Below, piece by piece: positions 28,033 through 38,242 of a DNA stretch of 64,000 nt (position 1 is its first letter; every line of letters begins with the position of its first letter). The DNA is from Caballeronia grimmiae (GTDB lineage: Bacteria; Pseudomonadota; Gammaproteobacteria; Burkholderiales; Burkholderiaceae). The notes below the pieces were generated by a model. It did not search any database. It was not told the DNA's origin and saw nothing but the letters and a program-made list of their open reading frames with translations. The stretch lies in assembly GCF_000698555.1 (NCBI RefSeq), contig NZ_JFHE01000012.1, positions 62,001 through 126,000 of the forward strand. Direction: 5' to 3'. The position numbers were made by a program, and so were the translations under genes.

Positions 28033-29596
28033 CGCGAACGCGCAAGCCCGCGCGAGCGCCACCGACTGGATCGCCGTCACGGCGGGCGCGCTCGGCGCGC
28101 TGATGGCCACGCTCGACATCTCCATCACGAACTCCGCGCTCCCGCAGATTCAGGGCGAAATCGGCGCGACCGGCACCGAAGGCACATGGATTTCGACCGG
28201 CTATCTGATGTCCGAAATCGTGATGATCCCGCTTGCCGCGTGGCTCACACGCGTGTTCGGGCTGCGCAACTTTCTGCTCGGCAATGCGGTGCTCTTCACG
28301 CTCTTCTCGATCATGTGCGGGCTGTCCAATTCCCTGCCGATGATGGTCGCGGGACGCATCGGCCAGGGCTTCACCGGCGGCGCGATGATTCCGACCGCGC
28401 AGACCATTATCCGCACGCGGCTGCCGCGTCAGCAGATGCCCGTTGGCATGACCATCTTCGGGCTGATCGTGTTGCTCGGGCCGCTGCTCGGCCCGGTGCT
28501 CGGCGGCTGGCTCGCAGAAAATATCTCGTGGTCGTGGTGCTTCTTCATCAATCTGCCGGTGGGCATCGCGCTTGCCGTGCTGCTCGTCAGCGGCCTCCCG
28601 GCGGACAAGCCGCAATGGGAAGCGTTCTTCAAGGCCGACTGGATCGGCATTGCGGGGCTCGCGATCGGCCTCAGCTCGCTCACGGTCGTGCTCGAGGAAG
28701 GCCAGCGCAATCAATGGTTCGAGTCGCATGAAATCGTGCTGCTCACGTGCGTCACCGCGTTCGGCTTCATTCTCATCGCGGTGTCCCAGTTCGTCGCGAA
28801 GCAGCCTATCGTGCGGTTGTCGCTGTTGCGCAATCCGCGCTATGCGAGCGTCATTTTCATCGTGTTCGCGGTCGGCGCGGGGCTTTATTGCGTGTCGTTC
28901 CTGCTGCCGCAGTTCCTGAGCATCGTCGCGGGCTATAACGCGTTCCAGTCCGGCTCGATCATGCTGATATCCGGCGTGCCCGCGTTTCTCATCATGCCCG
29001 TGCTGCCGCGTCTGCTCGGCAAGGTCGATTCACGCATACTCGTCATTTCCGGCTTGCTGTTTTTCGCGGCGAGCTGTCTGCTCGACATTTCGCTCACCGC
29101 GCAGAGCGTCGGTCACGACTTCTTCTGGTCGCAAATCTTGCGCGGCTTCGGGCAGATGCTCGCGATGATGCCGCTCAATCAGGCGTCGATGGCTGCGGTC
29201 TCGCGCGAGGAATCCGGCGATGCAGCCGGCCTCTACAACATGGCGCGCAATCTCGGCGGCTCCGTGGGCCTCGCGATTCTCGGCACGGTCATCGATAGGC
29301 GCAACGACTTTCACGGCGCGGCCATCCGCGAGTCGGTGACAGCGAATTCGATCATCGGCCAGGAGCGCATTGCAGGCAGCGCGGCCAGTTTCTTTGCGCA
29401 GACCGGCGACATGGCGCACGCGAAGCTTCAGGCGCTCGGCCAACTGTCGATGCAGATCAGCCAGCAAGCCATCGTCATGACGTACTCCGAAACGTTCTAT
29501 GTGCTCGCGATCGCGCTGCTTGCGTGCCTGCCGCTCGCGCTGTTGTTGAAGACGCCCAAGCCGCAGCCCGGCGAAATGCCATCGGCCGGACACTGA
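28025..29596 (+). CDS. EmrB/QacA-type DHA2 MFS multidrug exporter
   Basis: 523 residues with about fourteen predicted helices, as expected for DHA2 pumps. TLDISITNSALPQIQGEIGATGTEGTWISTGYLMSEIVMIPLAAWL is motif D1 with the conserved acidic residue. GRIGQGFTGGAMIPTAQTIIRTRLP and LLGPLLGPVLGGWLAENISWSWCFFINLPVGI are motifs B and C (antiporter). It uses the proton gradient to expel hydrophobic compounds through the fusion protein and outer-membrane channel encoded on either side. The ATG lies inside the end of the fusion-protein gene. Substrates cannot be predicted. Confidence 0.93.
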   Translation: MTDANAQARASATDWIAVTAGALGALMATLDISITNSALPQIQGEIGATGTEGTWISTGYLMSEIVMIPLAAWLTRVFGLRNFLLGNAVLFTLFSIMCGLSNSLPMMVAGRIGQGFTGGAMIPTAQTIIRTRLPRQQMPVGMTIFGLIVLLGPLLGPVLGGWLAENISWSWCFFINLPVGIALAVLLVSGLPADKPQWEAFFKADWIGIAGLAIGLSSLTVVLEEGQRNQWFESHEIVLLTCVTAFGFILIAVSQFVAKQPIVRLSLLRNPRYASVIFIVFAVGAGLYCVSFLLPQFLSIVAGYNAFQSGSIMLISGVPAFLIMPVLPRLLGKVDSRILVISGLLFFAASCLLDISLTAQSVGHDFFWSQILRGFGQMLAMMPLNQASMAAVSREESGDAAGLYNMARNLGGSVGLAILGTVIDRRNDFHGAAIRESVTANSIIGQERIAGSAASFFAQTGDMAHAKLQALGQLSMQISQQAIVMTYSETFYVLAIALLACLPLALLLKTPKPQPGEMPSAGH

Positions 29597-29600
29597 TGCA

Positions 29601-31076
29601 ATGAATCATTCAAAGATGTCATCACGCCACTTCTCTTTCACTCGCTTGCTGCCGCTCGCGGCATTCGCACTCGCCGCGTGCACGGTCGGCCCTGACTATC
29701 GCGGCGCGCCGGATGTCGCATCCGAATCCGTAAAAAGCGGCGCGTTCGTGCGCGCCCCGCTCGAAGGCGTTGCGACGACGCACGCGCCCGCCGCATGGTG
29801 GTCCTCGCTCAACGATCCGCAACTGAACGCGCTGATCGACGCCGCACTCGCGCACAATCCCGACCTGAAGATAGCGCAGGCGCGTCTGCGGCAAGCGCGC
29901 TCGCAATTGCGTGGGCAGCGCGCGAACGAACTGCCGAAGGTATCGGCTTCCGCGGCGGCGTTGCGCATGCGTTCGCCCGATACGTCGATCTTCGGGCAAT
30001 CGGAAGGCTCGGGCGGCGGTCGCGGCCCGGTCGATTTCTACACCGTGGGTTTCGATGCCTCCTGGGAAATCGACCTCTTCGGCGGCACGCGACGAGCAAT
30101 CGAAGCCGCGTCCGGCGAAGCCGATGCCGTCCAGGCCGATCTCTCCGACACGCAAGTGTCGCTCGCGGCGGAAGTGGCATCGGCGTATATCGATCTGCGC
30201 GATCAGCAGGAACGTCTTGCGCTAGCGCAGCGCACCGCCGAGTATCAGCAGCAAATGCTGACGCTCACCGAGCAGCGGCGCGCGCGCGGCACGGCGGCCG
30301 AGGTCGATGTCGAACGTCTCTCCACGCAGGTCAACACCACGCGCGCGACGCTCGTGCCATTGCAAGTGCAGATCACGGATTCGCTCGATCAGCTCGCCGT
30401 GCTGACCGGCCGCGCGCCCGGCGCACTCGATGCCGAACTCGCGCAGCCCGCGCCGTTGCCTGCGTTGCCTGCATCGGTATCCATCAGCGATCCCGCGACG
30501 ATGCTCCAGCAGCGCCCCGACATTCGTGCGGCGGAACGGCGTCTCGCATCGAGTAACGCGCAGATCGGCGAGCACATCGCCGATTATTTCCCGAAGGTGT
30601 CCTTGCTCGGCGATATCGGCTTCTCCGCCTCCGACCCCGGCCATTTGTTGCGCAAGCAGAATTTCTCGTGGGTCGGCGTGCCGTATCTGCAATGGAACGT
30701 ATTCGATTTCGGCCGCACGACCGCGAGGGTCGATGCAGCCGAGGCATCGCGCGACGAAGCCGAGGCGCGTTATGAAAAGACCGTGCTCGCCGCGCTGAAG
30801 GACGCGAATTCCGCGCTCTCGCGTTACGGCAATCAGCGCGAACATGTCGTGCGGTTGCAGCAGGTGCAGGCGTCGTCGGAGCGTTCGGCTACGCTCGTGC
30901 GTCAACGCTATACGGCGGGTGTATCGACATTGATCGATCTGCTCGATGCGCAGCGCACGCAATTCGCCGCGCAACAGGACGTGGTCGCGGCGCAAGCCGA
31001 ATTGTTGAAGGACTACGTTTCCTTGCAAAAGAGTCTTGGACTCGGGTGGCAACAGCGCGACAATCCAGGCTCCTAA
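29601..31076 (+). CDS. NodT/OprM-family outer-membrane efflux lipoprotein
   Basis: 491 residues. The signal peptide ends in the lipobox LAAC and continues [10 protein letters not shown], the classic OprM/NodT start. Two repeated TolC-type halves follow, each with long alpha-helical stretches ([24 protein letters not shown], and [29 protein letters not shown] in the second). [24 protein letters not shown] is the conserved entry region. It would form a trimeric channel-tunnel for the DHA2 pump, whose gene ends four bases upstream. The three-gene operon plus TetR is complete here, with no other cargo genes. Confidence 0.93.
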   Translation: MNHSKMSSRHFSFTRLLPLAAFALAACTVGPDYRGAPDVASESVKSGAFVRAPLEGVATTHAPAAWWSSLNDPQLNALIDAALAHNPDLKIAQARLRQARSQLRGQRANELPKVSASAAALRMRSPDTSIFGQSEGSGGGRGPVDFYTVGFDASWEIDLFGGTRRAIEAASGEADAVQADLSDTQVSLAAEVASAYIDLRDQQERLALAQRTAEYQQQMLTLTEQRRARGTAAEVDVERLSTQVNTTRATLVPLQVQITDSLDQLAVLTGRAPGALDAELAQPAPLPALPASVSISDPATMLQQRPDIRAAERRLASSNAQIGEHIADYFPKVSLLGDIGFSASDPGHLLRKQNFSWVGVPYLQWNVFDFGRTTARVDAAEASRDEAEARYEKTVLAALKDANSALSRYGNQREHVVRLQQVQASSERSATLVRQRYTAGVSTLIDLLDAQRTQFAAQQDVVAAQAELLKDYVSLQKSLGLGWQQRDNPGS

Positions 31077-31135
31077 CCGGAGCTGCGCGCGGCGCTATAC
31101 TCTCGCGCTTTTCACCCAGCAAGACAGGATTACCG

Positions 31136-31477
31136 ATGAACGCCCTCCCTACCTGCCCGCAATGCCATTCCGAATTCACTTACGAGGATGGCGGCGTCTA
31201 CATCTGCCCCGAGTGCGCGCACGAATGGAAGGCGCAAGCGGGCGACGCCGCCGAAGCCGCCGCGAAGGTGTATCGCGATTCGGCGGGCAACACTCTTCAG
31301 GACGGCGACACGGTAACCGTCATCAAGGACCTGAAGCTGAAGGGCTCGGGCGGCGTCATCAAGATGGGCACGAAGGTCAAGAACATCCGTCTCGTCGATA
31401 GCGATCACGATATCGACTGCAAGATCGACGGCTTCGGCGCGATGAGCCTCAAGTCCGAATTCGTTCGCAAGGCATGA
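31136..31477 (+). CDS. yjdM: YjdM (PhnA) zinc-ribbon protein
   Basis: 113 residues. The N-terminal zinc ribbon has Cys 7, 10, 24 and 27 (TCPQCHSEF and [10 protein letters not shown]). The C-terminal SH3-like domain carries [37 protein letters not shown]. This is the family once called PhnA for alkylphosphonate uptake; the role is unproven and it is not part of the C-P lyase. The length is normal. It sits alone between the efflux operon and the PBP gene. AGGAT lies five bases before the ATG. Confidence 0.92.
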   Translation: MNALPTCPQCHSEFTYEDGGVYICPECAHEWKAQAGDAAEAAAKVYRDSAGNTLQDGDTVTVIKDLKLKGSGGVIKMGTKVKNIRLVDSDHDIDCKIDGFGAMSLKSEFVRKA

Positions 31478-31560
31478 TCGTGCGATAGAAACCTCGGCGG
31501 GCAGGATGTAAAGATGCGTTACGATGCAGTCTTTTCCCTGCCCGGCCCCGCCGTTTCGTT

Positions 31561-33903
31561 TTGACCGCGTCCGAATTCAAAGCCACCGCACGCGCAGCGC
31601 TGACCCAGCTTGCGGCCCGGCTGCGCCCGCATCTGCGGCCCCGCACGCTGCTTCTGCTGCCCGCGTTGTTCCTCCTTTATGTGCTGGTGCTGATTCCGTT
31701 CACGCCCGGCATCCGCGACATTCGCAAAGCCAAGGTCGATCAGCCCGCGCAAATCTATTCCGCCGATGGCAGGCTGCTTGCCGAATTCAAGCCGACGCAT
31801 CGCGAATGGGTGAGCCTCAAGCAGATATCGCCGAACGTCGTCGATGCGCTCATCGCAACAGAAGACCGGCGCTTTTACGAGCATCACGGCATCGACTGGC
31901 GGCGCACCGCATCGGCTGCGGTGCATACGTTCTCGGGCGATCGTCAGGGCGGCTCCACGCTCACGCAACAGCTCGCACGCAATCTATATCCCGATGAAGT
32001 CGGCCGCTCGCAAACGCTCACCCGCAAGCTGAAGGAAGCGATCACCGCGTTCAAGATCGAAGCCGTCTATTCGAAGGACGAGATTCTCGAAACGTATCTG
32101 AACACGGTGCCGTTTCTGTATAACGCATACGGCATCGAAATGGCCGCGCGCACTTACTTCGACAAGTCCGCTGGCCAGCTCGACGTGCTCGAAAGCGCGA
32201 CGCTCATCGGCATGTTGAAGGGCAACAGCTATTACAACCCCGTCATCAATCCGGAGCGTGCGCTCGACCGGCGCAACATCGTGCTCGGTCAGATGGTGCG
32301 CTTCGGCCATCTCGCGCCCGCGAAACTCGATGCACTGAAGAAGCGCCCGCTGCGCATCGACTTCGAGCGGCAGACCGAGGAGCCGGGACGCGCGCCGCAT
32401 TTCGCGCAGCAGTTGCGCAAATGGCTGATCGCGTGGGCGGACGACCACGACTTCAACATCTACTCGGACGGGCTGATCGTCAGGACGACGATCGATTCGC
32501 GCCTGCAATCCATGGCGACGCAATCTCTGATGTTGCAGGGCAATCAGTTGCAGTCGATTGCGAATGCGGCGTGGGGCGGACGTGGCGGCTGCGCGAGCGC
32601 GAACGAGGATCTCGCGCGCGCGTTCATCCGCGAGACGGGCGACTATCGCAAGGCCCGCGACGCCGGCGCGAACGATGCCGATGCGTCAAAGCATTTGATC
32701 GCGGATCGGAACTTCATGCGCGCGCTCTGCGAAGAAAAGACGCGCGTGCAGGCTGCGTTTCTCGCACTCGATCCGCGCACCGGCCAGATCAAGGCGTGGG
32801 TGGGCAGCCGCGACTTCACGCAGGACCCGTTCGATCACGTTCAGCAAGCGCGCCGCCAGCCCGGTTCCACGTTCAAGCCGTTCGTCTATGGCGCGGCTTT
32901 CGAGCGCGGCGCGATGCCGACCGATACGTTCATCGACCAGGACGTGACGATTCCCGTTAAAGGCGGCGAGACCTGGCATCCGACCGACGAAGCGCCGCCC
33001 ACTGGACGCGCAGTCAGCTTGCGCGACGGCATCGCGTATTCGAAGAACCGCATCACTGCGCAACTGATGCAGACCGTCGGCCCGGCTCGCGTCGCGCGGC
33101 TCGCACGCGACATGGGCGTGCGCGAGAGCCATCTCGACGAAGTGCCGTCGCTCGCGCTCGGCACGAGTCCGGTTACGCTGAAGGAAATGGTGTCGGCGTA
33201 CGGCACCATCGCGAACGATGGCAATTACATGGAGCCGTTGCTCGTCACGCGCATCGAGAACAAGCAGGGCGAAGTGCTCGCGCAATTCGACAGCACGCCG
33301 GAGCGCGCATTGTCGGTCGATGCAACGCACAAGCTCGTCGATGTGATGCGCGACGTGGTGAACCGCGGCACCGGCACGGCCATTCGCACGCGCTTCGGCA
33401 TTCGCGCCGATGTCGCCGGCAAGACCGGCACGACGCAGGACAACGCGGACGGATGGTTCATTCTGATGCATCCGCAACTGGTCGCGGGCGCATGGGTCGG
33501 CTTCAACGATAGCCGCGTCACGTTGCGCAGCGATTATTGGGGACAAGGCGCGCACAGCGCGTTGCCGATGGTCGGCGACTTCACGCAACGCGCGTTGCGT
33601 TCGCATCTGGTCGATGCCCGTGCGCGCTTCGACATTCAGGCGCCGCCGGGCGCATGGCAGACTTTCACGACGCGCTTGCGCGGCTGGATGGACGAGACTT
33701 TCGGCAGAACAGCGAAGCCGACTGTCGCGAAGTCCGGGCAGACCGTCACGCAGAAGCCGGCTCGCGTGAAGCGCGCGCCCGCCGAACCCGAAGCCGAAGT
33801 GACCGAAGAAGCGCCGCCGCAGCCGCCGGTGTTCCAGACGATGCCGCCGTTGTTGCCTTCGAGTCCCGAGGCGGCGAGCGCAGCGCCCGCATCGGCGCCC
33901 TGA
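31561..33903 (+). CDS. Bifunctional class A penicillin-binding protein (PBP1-type)
   Basis: About 780 residues. After a basic N-terminus and one membrane helix (TLLLLPALFLLYVLVLIPF) comes a GT51 glycosyltransferase domain with ATEDRRFYEHHGID (catalytic Glu 101), GGSTLTQQLARNLY and RKLKEA. The transpeptidase domain carries Ser 436 in GSTFKP, SKN at 494-496 and KTGTT at 621. Both activities polymerise and cross-link peptidoglycan in the periplasm. The C-terminal tail after about residue 700 is rich in Pro, Ala and Glu and likely disordered. No in-frame ATG exists upstream; the TTG at 31561 is the best start by position, though its ribosome site is poor. An insert with two Cys lies around residue 345. 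Confidence 0.9.
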   Translation: MTASEFKATARAALTQLAARLRPHLRPRTLLLLPALFLLYVLVLIPFTPGIRDIRKAKVDQPAQIYSADGRLLAEFKPTHREWVSLKQISPNVVDALIATEDRRFYEHHGIDWRRTASAAVHTFSGDRQGGSTLTQQLARNLYPDEVGRSQTLTRKLKEAITAFKIEAVYSKDEILETYLNTVPFLYNAYGIEMAARTYFDKSAGQLDVLESATLIGMLKGNSYYNPVINPERALDRRNIVLGQMVRFGHLAPAKLDALKKRPLRIDFERQTEEPGRAPHFAQQLRKWLIAWADDHDFNIYSDGLIVRTTIDSRLQSMATQSLMLQGNQLQSIANAAWGGRGGCASANEDLARAFIRETGDYRKARDAGANDADASKHLIADRNFMRALCEEKTRVQAAFLALDPRTGQIKAWVGSRDFTQDPFDHVQQARRQPGSTFKPFVYGAAFERGAMPTDTFIDQDVTIPVKGGETWHPTDEAPPTGRAVSLRDGIAYSKNRITAQLMQTVGPARVARLARDMGVRESHLDEVPSLALGTSPVTLKEMVSAYGTIANDGNYMEPLLVTRIENKQGEVLAQFDSTPERALSVDATHKLVDVMRDVVNRGTGTAIRTRFGIRADVAGKTGTTQDNADGWFILMHPQLVAGAWVGFNDSRVTLRSDYWGQGAHSALPMVGDFTQRALRSHLVDARARFDIQAPPGAWQTFTTRLRGWMDETFGRTAKPTVAKSGQTVTQKPARVKRAPAEPEAEVTEEAPPQPPVFQTMPPLLPSSPEAASAAPASAP

Positions 33904-34019
33904 TTCAGGCCTCGGAGAAGCCCTCCGCCCGATGCCCGCGAGCGACGCCGCGCACCTCCGCGCCGATGCGCCGATTAGCGGGCGGCCCGGAAACGGCTCA
34001 TGCGAATAAAACCAGTTCG

Positions 34020-35111
34020 CTAGCGCGCGCTCGCATAGCGTTGAAGTCCCGCAATGCTTTCATCCAGCTCCGCGACGAGCCGCGCCATGAGTTCGGCGGC
34101 CGGCAACTCGCGTGCGAGCGCCGCCGCTTGCCCCGCCCACTGAGCGCCGTAACCGAACTCGCCCTTTGCCTTCGCAGCGGCATGCAGTGCCTTGCCGGCG
34201 TCGTATGTGATGGGATAGTCGGGGTTGCGCGGCGCATCGGCGCTGCGGCCCAGTTCGGTGAACTTGTTGGCGAGGCCGCGCGCCATGCGTCCGGAAATCG
34301 CCGCAGTGAAGGCTGTGCGATTCGCGGCATCGCTGAGAATGGCACGGCGATAACCGGCATCGATCGATGTCTCCGTGCACGGCACGAACGCGGTGCCCAA
34401 CTGCGCCGCCTGCGCGCCCAATGCGAGCGCCGCCGCGATGCCCGCGCCATCCATGATGCCGCCCGCGGCAATCACCGGCACGTCGAACTTGCTGGCGAGA
34501 AGGCGCGTGAGCGCGAACGTGCCGAGTTCATCGTCGTCGCTGTCGATGTCGAACAGACCGCGATGACCGCCCGCCTCGGTGCCCTGCGCGACGATCGCAT
34601 CCATGTTCGCATCGGCCAGTTGTTGCGCTTCGCGCACGTTCGTCGCCGATGCGATCAGCGTGATGCCCGCACTGCGCAAAGCGTCGATCGTATCGGTCGA
34701 TGGCAGTCCGAAATGGAAGCTCACGATAGCGGGCTTTTCTTCGAGAAAGACGTCGAGCATGTCCTTGTCGACGAGAAAGCTCGTGTAGATTTCCCCGAGC
34801 GTCTGCGGCGGCTTTGCTTCGTACTGTGCAAATAGCGGCGCGAGCCAGTCGATCCATGCCTTCTCAACCGCCTCGTTCGCCTTCGCCGGACGATGACAGA
34901 ACACATTGATGTTGAACGGCTTGTCAGTCAGCGCGCGCGTCTCGCGGATGGTCTTGCGCGCGGCCTCTGCGTTCATCGCGCCGACGCCGAGCGAGCCGAG
35001 CCCGCCCGCGTTCGATACCGCCGCCGCGAGCGCGGGCGTGCTGACGCCGGCCATCGGCGCCTGAATGATGGGCTTCGTGATGCCGAGCCTTTGCATCAAG
35101 GTAGGGGTCAT
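34020..35111 (-). CDS. Nitronate monooxygenase family flavoprotein
   Basis: 363 residues of the FMN-binding TIM-barrel NMO family. IIQAPMAGVSTPALAAAVSNAGGLGSLG is the nucleotide-binding N-terminus. QGTEAGGHRG (catalytic-His segment), VPVIAAGGIMDGAGIAAALALGAQAAQLGTAFV and the PCTE tail are all present. Family members oxidise alkyl nitronates such as propionate 3-nitronate, a plant toxin. Some are instead NADH:quinone reductases, so the substrate is not certain. The start at 35111 has AGGAGAG nine bases upstream. It stands between the convergent PBP gene and the mmsA gene on the same strand, 93 bases behind. Confidence 0.88.
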   Translation of the reverse strand: MTPTLMQRLGITKPIIQAPMAGVSTPALAAAVSNAGGLGSLGVGAMNAEAARKTIRETRALTDKPFNINVFCHRPAKANEAVEKAWIDWLAPLFAQYEAKPPQTLGEIYTSFLVDKDMLDVFLEEKPAIVSFHFGLPSTDTIDALRSAGITLIASATNVREAQQLADANMDAIVAQGTEAGGHRGLFDIDSDDDELGTFALTRLLASKFDVPVIAAGGIMDGAGIAAALALGAQAAQLGTAFVPCTETSIDAGYRRAILSDAANRTAFTAAISGRMARGLANKFTELGRSADAPRNPDYPITYDAGKALHAAAKAKGEFGYGAQWAGQAAALARELPAAELMARLVAELDESIAGLQRYASAR

Positions 35112-35204
35112 GGAAAGGTCTCTCCTGAAAGCGCTGTCACCGCAAAGCATAACGCCCGCTTGTCCATCGTGGAGAAGCGGGCGTCATGTTCATACGTTAA
35201 GAGA

Positions 35205-36716
35205 TTACTTCGAAGTCGGCATCACGAATTCCGCGCCCTTCTCCGTGCTTTCCGGCCAGCGCTGCATGATCGACTTCTGCTTCGTATAGAAGCGCACGCC
35301 TTCTTCGCCGTAAGCGTGCATGTCGCCGAACAGCGAACGCTTCCAGCCGCCGAAGCCGTGCCATGCCATCGGCACCGGAATCGGCACGTTGATGCCTACC
35401 ATGCCCACTTCGATGCGCCGGCCGAACTCACGCGCGACGTGGCCATCGCGTGTATAGCATGCGACGCCGTTGCCGAACTCGTGCGCGTTGACGAGATCGA
35501 CGGCTTCGGCGAAGTCCTTCACGCGCACGCACGCGAGCACCGGTCCGAAGATCTCTTCCTTGTAGATGCGCATGTTCGGCGTGACATGATCGAACAGCGT
35601 GCCGCCCGTGAAGAAGCCGTCTTCGTGGCCCGCGACCTTCAGGCCGCGCCCGTCGACGACGAGTTGCGCGCCTTCGTCGACACCCATCGCGATATAGCCT
35701 TCGATGCGATCCAGCGCCGCGCGCGTGACGATCGGACCCATTTCCGCATCCGGCTCCATGCCGTTCTTCACGACGAGCTGACGCGCACGTTCGGCCAGAC
35801 GCGGCACGATCTTGTCGGCGACATCGCCGACGAGCACGGCCACCGAGATCGCCATGCAGCGCTCGCCGGCGGAGCCGTAGCCCGCGCCGATCAGTGCGTC
35901 GATGGTCTGGTCGATGTCGGCGTCCGGCATCACGACCATATGATTCTTCGCGCCGCCGAGCGCCTGCACGCGCTTGCCGTGCTTCGCGCCCGTTTCGTAG
36001 ATGTAGTTCGCGATCGGAGTCGAGCCGACGAAGCTGATCGCGCGGACATCGGGATGCTCCAGCAGCGCATCGACGACGACCTTGTCGCCCTGCACGACGT
36101 TGAGGATGCCATCGGGCAAGCCGGCTTTCTTCATCAGATCCGCCATGAACAGCGACGCGGAAGGATCGCGCTCGCTCGGCTTCAGGATGAACGCATTGCC
36201 CGCTGCAATCGCGACCGGGAACATCCAGCACGGCACCATGCACGGGAAGTTGAACGGCGTAATGCCCGCGACGATGCCGAGCGGCTGGCGCGTCGTCCAG
36301 TTGTCGATGCCGGTGGAAACCTGTTCGGTGTAATCGCCCTTCAGCAGTTGCGGGATGCCGCACGCGAATTCGATCACCTCGATGCCGCGCGTCACTTCGC
36401 CCTGCGCATCCGAGAAAACCTTGCCGTGCTCGGCGGTGATGATCGCGGCGAGTGCATCGCGATTCTGATTCATCAGTTCCAGGAAACGCTGCATGACGCG
36501 CGCGCGGCGGATCGGCGGCATGTCGCGCCAGGCAGGAAACGCAGCCTTCGCGCTGGCGACGGCGGCTTCGACGTCCGCGGCTTCGCCCAGCACGAGCTTG
36601 CGGGGACGCTCGCCCGTCGCGGGGTTGAAGATCGGCTGCGAGCGCGTGCCCGAGCCGTTCACGCGCTCACCGTGAATGTAGTGAACGACGTCGGCGGTAT
36701 CGTTGAAGGCTTGCAT
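35205..36716 (-). CDS. mmsA: CoA-acylating methylmalonate-semialdehyde dehydrogenase
   Basis: 503 residues. [23 protein letters not shown], the catalytic Cys 287 in [14 protein letters not shown], and [26 protein letters not shown] are specific to the MmsA/IolA branch, which converts methylmalonate semialdehyde to propionyl-CoA (or malonate semialdehyde to acetyl-CoA). The enzyme is cytoplasmic and works in valine or inositol breakdown. Neither mmsB nor iol genes are adjacent, so the pathway partner must be elsewhere. A LysR gene diverges 113 bp upstream with a 22-bp inverted repeat in the gap, suggesting local regulation. The stop is followed by the nitronate monooxygenase gene. Confidence 0.93.
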   Translation of the reverse strand: MQAFNDTADVVHYIHGERVNGSGTRSQPIFNPATGERPRKLVLGEAADVEAAVASAKAAFPAWRDMPPIRRARVMQRFLELMNQNRDALAAIITAEHGKVFSDAQGEVTRGIEVIEFACGIPQLLKGDYTEQVSTGIDNWTTRQPLGIVAGITPFNFPCMVPCWMFPVAIAAGNAFILKPSERDPSASLFMADLMKKAGLPDGILNVVQGDKVVVDALLEHPDVRAISFVGSTPIANYIYETGAKHGKRVQALGGAKNHMVVMPDADIDQTIDALIGAGYGSAGERCMAISVAVLVGDVADKIVPRLAERARQLVVKNGMEPDAEMGPIVTRAALDRIEGYIAMGVDEGAQLVVDGRGLKVAGHEDGFFTGGTLFDHVTPNMRIYKEEIFGPVLACVRVKDFAEAVDLVNAHEFGNGVACYTRDGHVAREFGRRIEVGMVGINVPIPVPMAWHGFGGWKRSLFGDMHAYGEEGVRFYTKQKSIMQRWPESTEKGAEFVMPTSK

Positions 36717-36801
36717 CTCGTCTCCCGTCTGCGGAATGGGTTGGCAGTGTCGTTAGTGTAAGAAGCGTTGCGGGCGCTGCAAAGACGCTATGATTGAACT
36801 C

Positions 36802-36823
36802 ATTGTTCACGCTGGCAAACAAT
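36802..36823. promoter_or_regulatory. ATTGTT-N10-AACAAT inverted repeat, candidate LysR box
   Basis: ATTGTT at 36802-36807 and AACAAT at 36818-36823 form a perfect 6-bp inverted repeat containing a T-N11-A core. It lies six bases before the LysR start codon and about 85 bp upstream of mmsA, well placed for autoregulation and control of the divergent gene. Confidence 0.5.
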
Positions 36824-36829
36824 CGGCGC

Positions 36830-37780
36830 ATGGAAGACGAAAAGATCGAGACGCTCTGGACGCATCTGCACTGGCTGACCGTGCTCGCCGAACAGGGCAG
36901 CTACACGGCGGCGGCCGCGCGGCTCGGCGTCAGCAAGGCGGCGATGAGTCAGCGGATCGCCGAACTGGAGCGCGCAGCGGGCGTTCCGCTCGTCACGCGC
37001 ACGACGCGCAGCGTGCGCTTCACCGAGGCGGGCCGGCGTCTCGTCGATGAAACGCGCGGGCAATACGAGCATATCGCCGCGAGTTTTTCGGGCGTGCGGG
37101 AGATGGCGGGCATCGCGCGGGGCCTGATCCGCGTGACCGCGCCGGTCGCGTTCGCGCGGCAGCAATTGACGCCGAAACTCGCGGGCTTTTTGCATGCGCA
37201 TCCCGAAGTGCGCGTGCAACTGGAAGCATCGGACCGGCTGACGTCGATCGCCACCGAAGGTTTCGATCTGGCCATCCGGCACAGCGCGCACGCGCCGGAG
37301 ACGCACGTCGCATGGAAGCTGTGCGATACGCACTCGGTCATCGTCGCGACGCGCGCCTACCTGAAACGGCGCGGCACGCCCGCGACGCCCGCCGATCTCG
37401 CCGTCCACGATTGCCTGTTTTATCCGCGCACGCAGGCGGCCAGCATCTGGTCGTTCGTGCGCAAGGGCGCGCGCAAGACGGCATCCGGGCCGTACACGCT
37501 CGCGGTGAACGGCGCGTTTTCCGCAAACAACAGCGAGTTGCTGCGCGATGCGGCGCTGGACGATCTCGGCATCGCGCTGCTGCCCGACTTTACCGCGCAA
37601 GCGGCCGTGCAGGCGGGCAAGCTCGTGGTGCTGTTGCCGGACTGGCGTCCGGTGGGCGCGTTCGCCGATCAGCTTTACGTCGTGCGTCCCTATGCGCCGC
37701 ACGTCCCGCGCGCGGTTGCCCTCTTCATCGGATATTTGCGCGAGGCGTTTGCAGGCGGCTTCCCGCTCTCGGTCACGTGA
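36830..37780 (+). CDS. LysR-family regulator divergent from mmsA
   Basis: 316 residues. The winged helix N-domain is HLHWLTVLAEQGSYTAAAARLGVSKAAMSQRIAELERAAGVPLVTRTTRSVRFTEAG, followed by a periplasmic-binding-fold effector domain (VTAPVAFARQQLTPKLAGFLHAHPEVRVQLE). Overall it is like the CrgA/AaeR-type LTTR clade. The ATG at 36830 is chosen because the conserved domain begins there; a TTG at 36794 would overlap the repeat at 36802-36823. Its divergent position to mmsA suggests it controls that gene. It ends with an 8-bp overlap into a convergent small gene. Confidence 0.9.
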   Translation: MEDEKIETLWTHLHWLTVLAEQGSYTAAAARLGVSKAAMSQRIAELERAAGVPLVTRTTRSVRFTEAGRRLVDETRGQYEHIAASFSGVREMAGIARGLIRVTAPVAFARQQLTPKLAGFLHAHPEVRVQLEASDRLTSIATEGFDLAIRHSAHAPETHVAWKLCDTHSVIVATRAYLKRRGTPATPADLAVHDCLFYPRTQAASIWSFVRKGARKTASGPYTLAVNGAFSANNSELLRDAALDDLGIALLPDFTAQAAVQAGKLVVLLPDWRPVGAFADQLYVVRPYAPHVPRAVALFIGYLREAFAGGFPLSVT

Positions 37781-37997
37781 CGTAGAGCAGCGCAGCCACC
37801 GCCATCAGGCAAGTGCAAGCGTTGAAATAGAAAAACCAGGTGGAGCGAAGCAGGCGAAAACGCAACGGCTCGTCGCGGCGACGCGGCTCGCCGTGGAATT
37901 GCCAGAGATCGAGATAAGTAGTGACGGTGCACGAGAGCATCGCGATCGCCGTTACGAAGGATACCGAAATGAACAGGGTCCAGGCGAGGTCTTTCAT
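37773..37997 (-). CDS. Small two-helix membrane protein, hypothetical
   Basis: 74 residues, not recognised. Two hydrophobic segments (LAWTLFISVSFVTAIAML and STWFFYFNACTCLMAVAALLYV) flank a short basic loop (GEPRRRDEPLRFRLLR). The topology suggests an inner-membrane hairpin. An in-frame extension upstream to 38138 is open but Arg/Pro-rich and unlike protein, so the ATG at 37997 is preferred even though its ribosome site is weak. Its stop overlaps the convergent LysR gene by eight bases. Confidence 0.5.
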   Translation of the reverse strand: MKDLAWTLFISVSFVTAIAMLSCTVTTYLDLWQFHGEPRRRDEPLRFRLLRSTWFFYFNACTCLMAVAALLYVT

Positions 37998-38175
37998 GGC
38001 AAGTCGTCGACGATGATTCCGGCACTCGTGCCGTGGCCTGGGACGACCGCAAGCTCGCGGAATACGATCGGCACAATCGTGGTTCGCGTCCCATGCAGGA
38101 CGTATAGGAAGCGAACGAGAGTGCGAGAGATCTGACAAACCCCAGTTAATGATCCGAAGGATTGCGCTTGCCCAT

Positions 38176-38205
38176 GAAAAACGCGCCCCGAAGGGCGCGT
38201 TTTTC
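38176..38205 (-). terminator. Rho-independent terminator of the aldolase gene (bidirectional)
   Basis: GAAAAACGCGCCC at 38176-38188 is exactly complementary to 38193-38205, with a CGAA loop. The GC stem is flanked by A5 and T5, so it works in both directions. It lies 38 bases after the class I aldolase stop on the minus strand. Confidence 0.9.
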
Positions 38206-38242
38206 TACATGCGACGCGAATGCGAGGATTGCAGCCGCAGGC

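Noticed and set aside
31505..31560. Upstream ATGs (31506, 31514, 31524) as starts of the PBP gene
   Set aside because: They are in other frames; only the TTG at 31561 lies in frame close to the conserved membrane helix.
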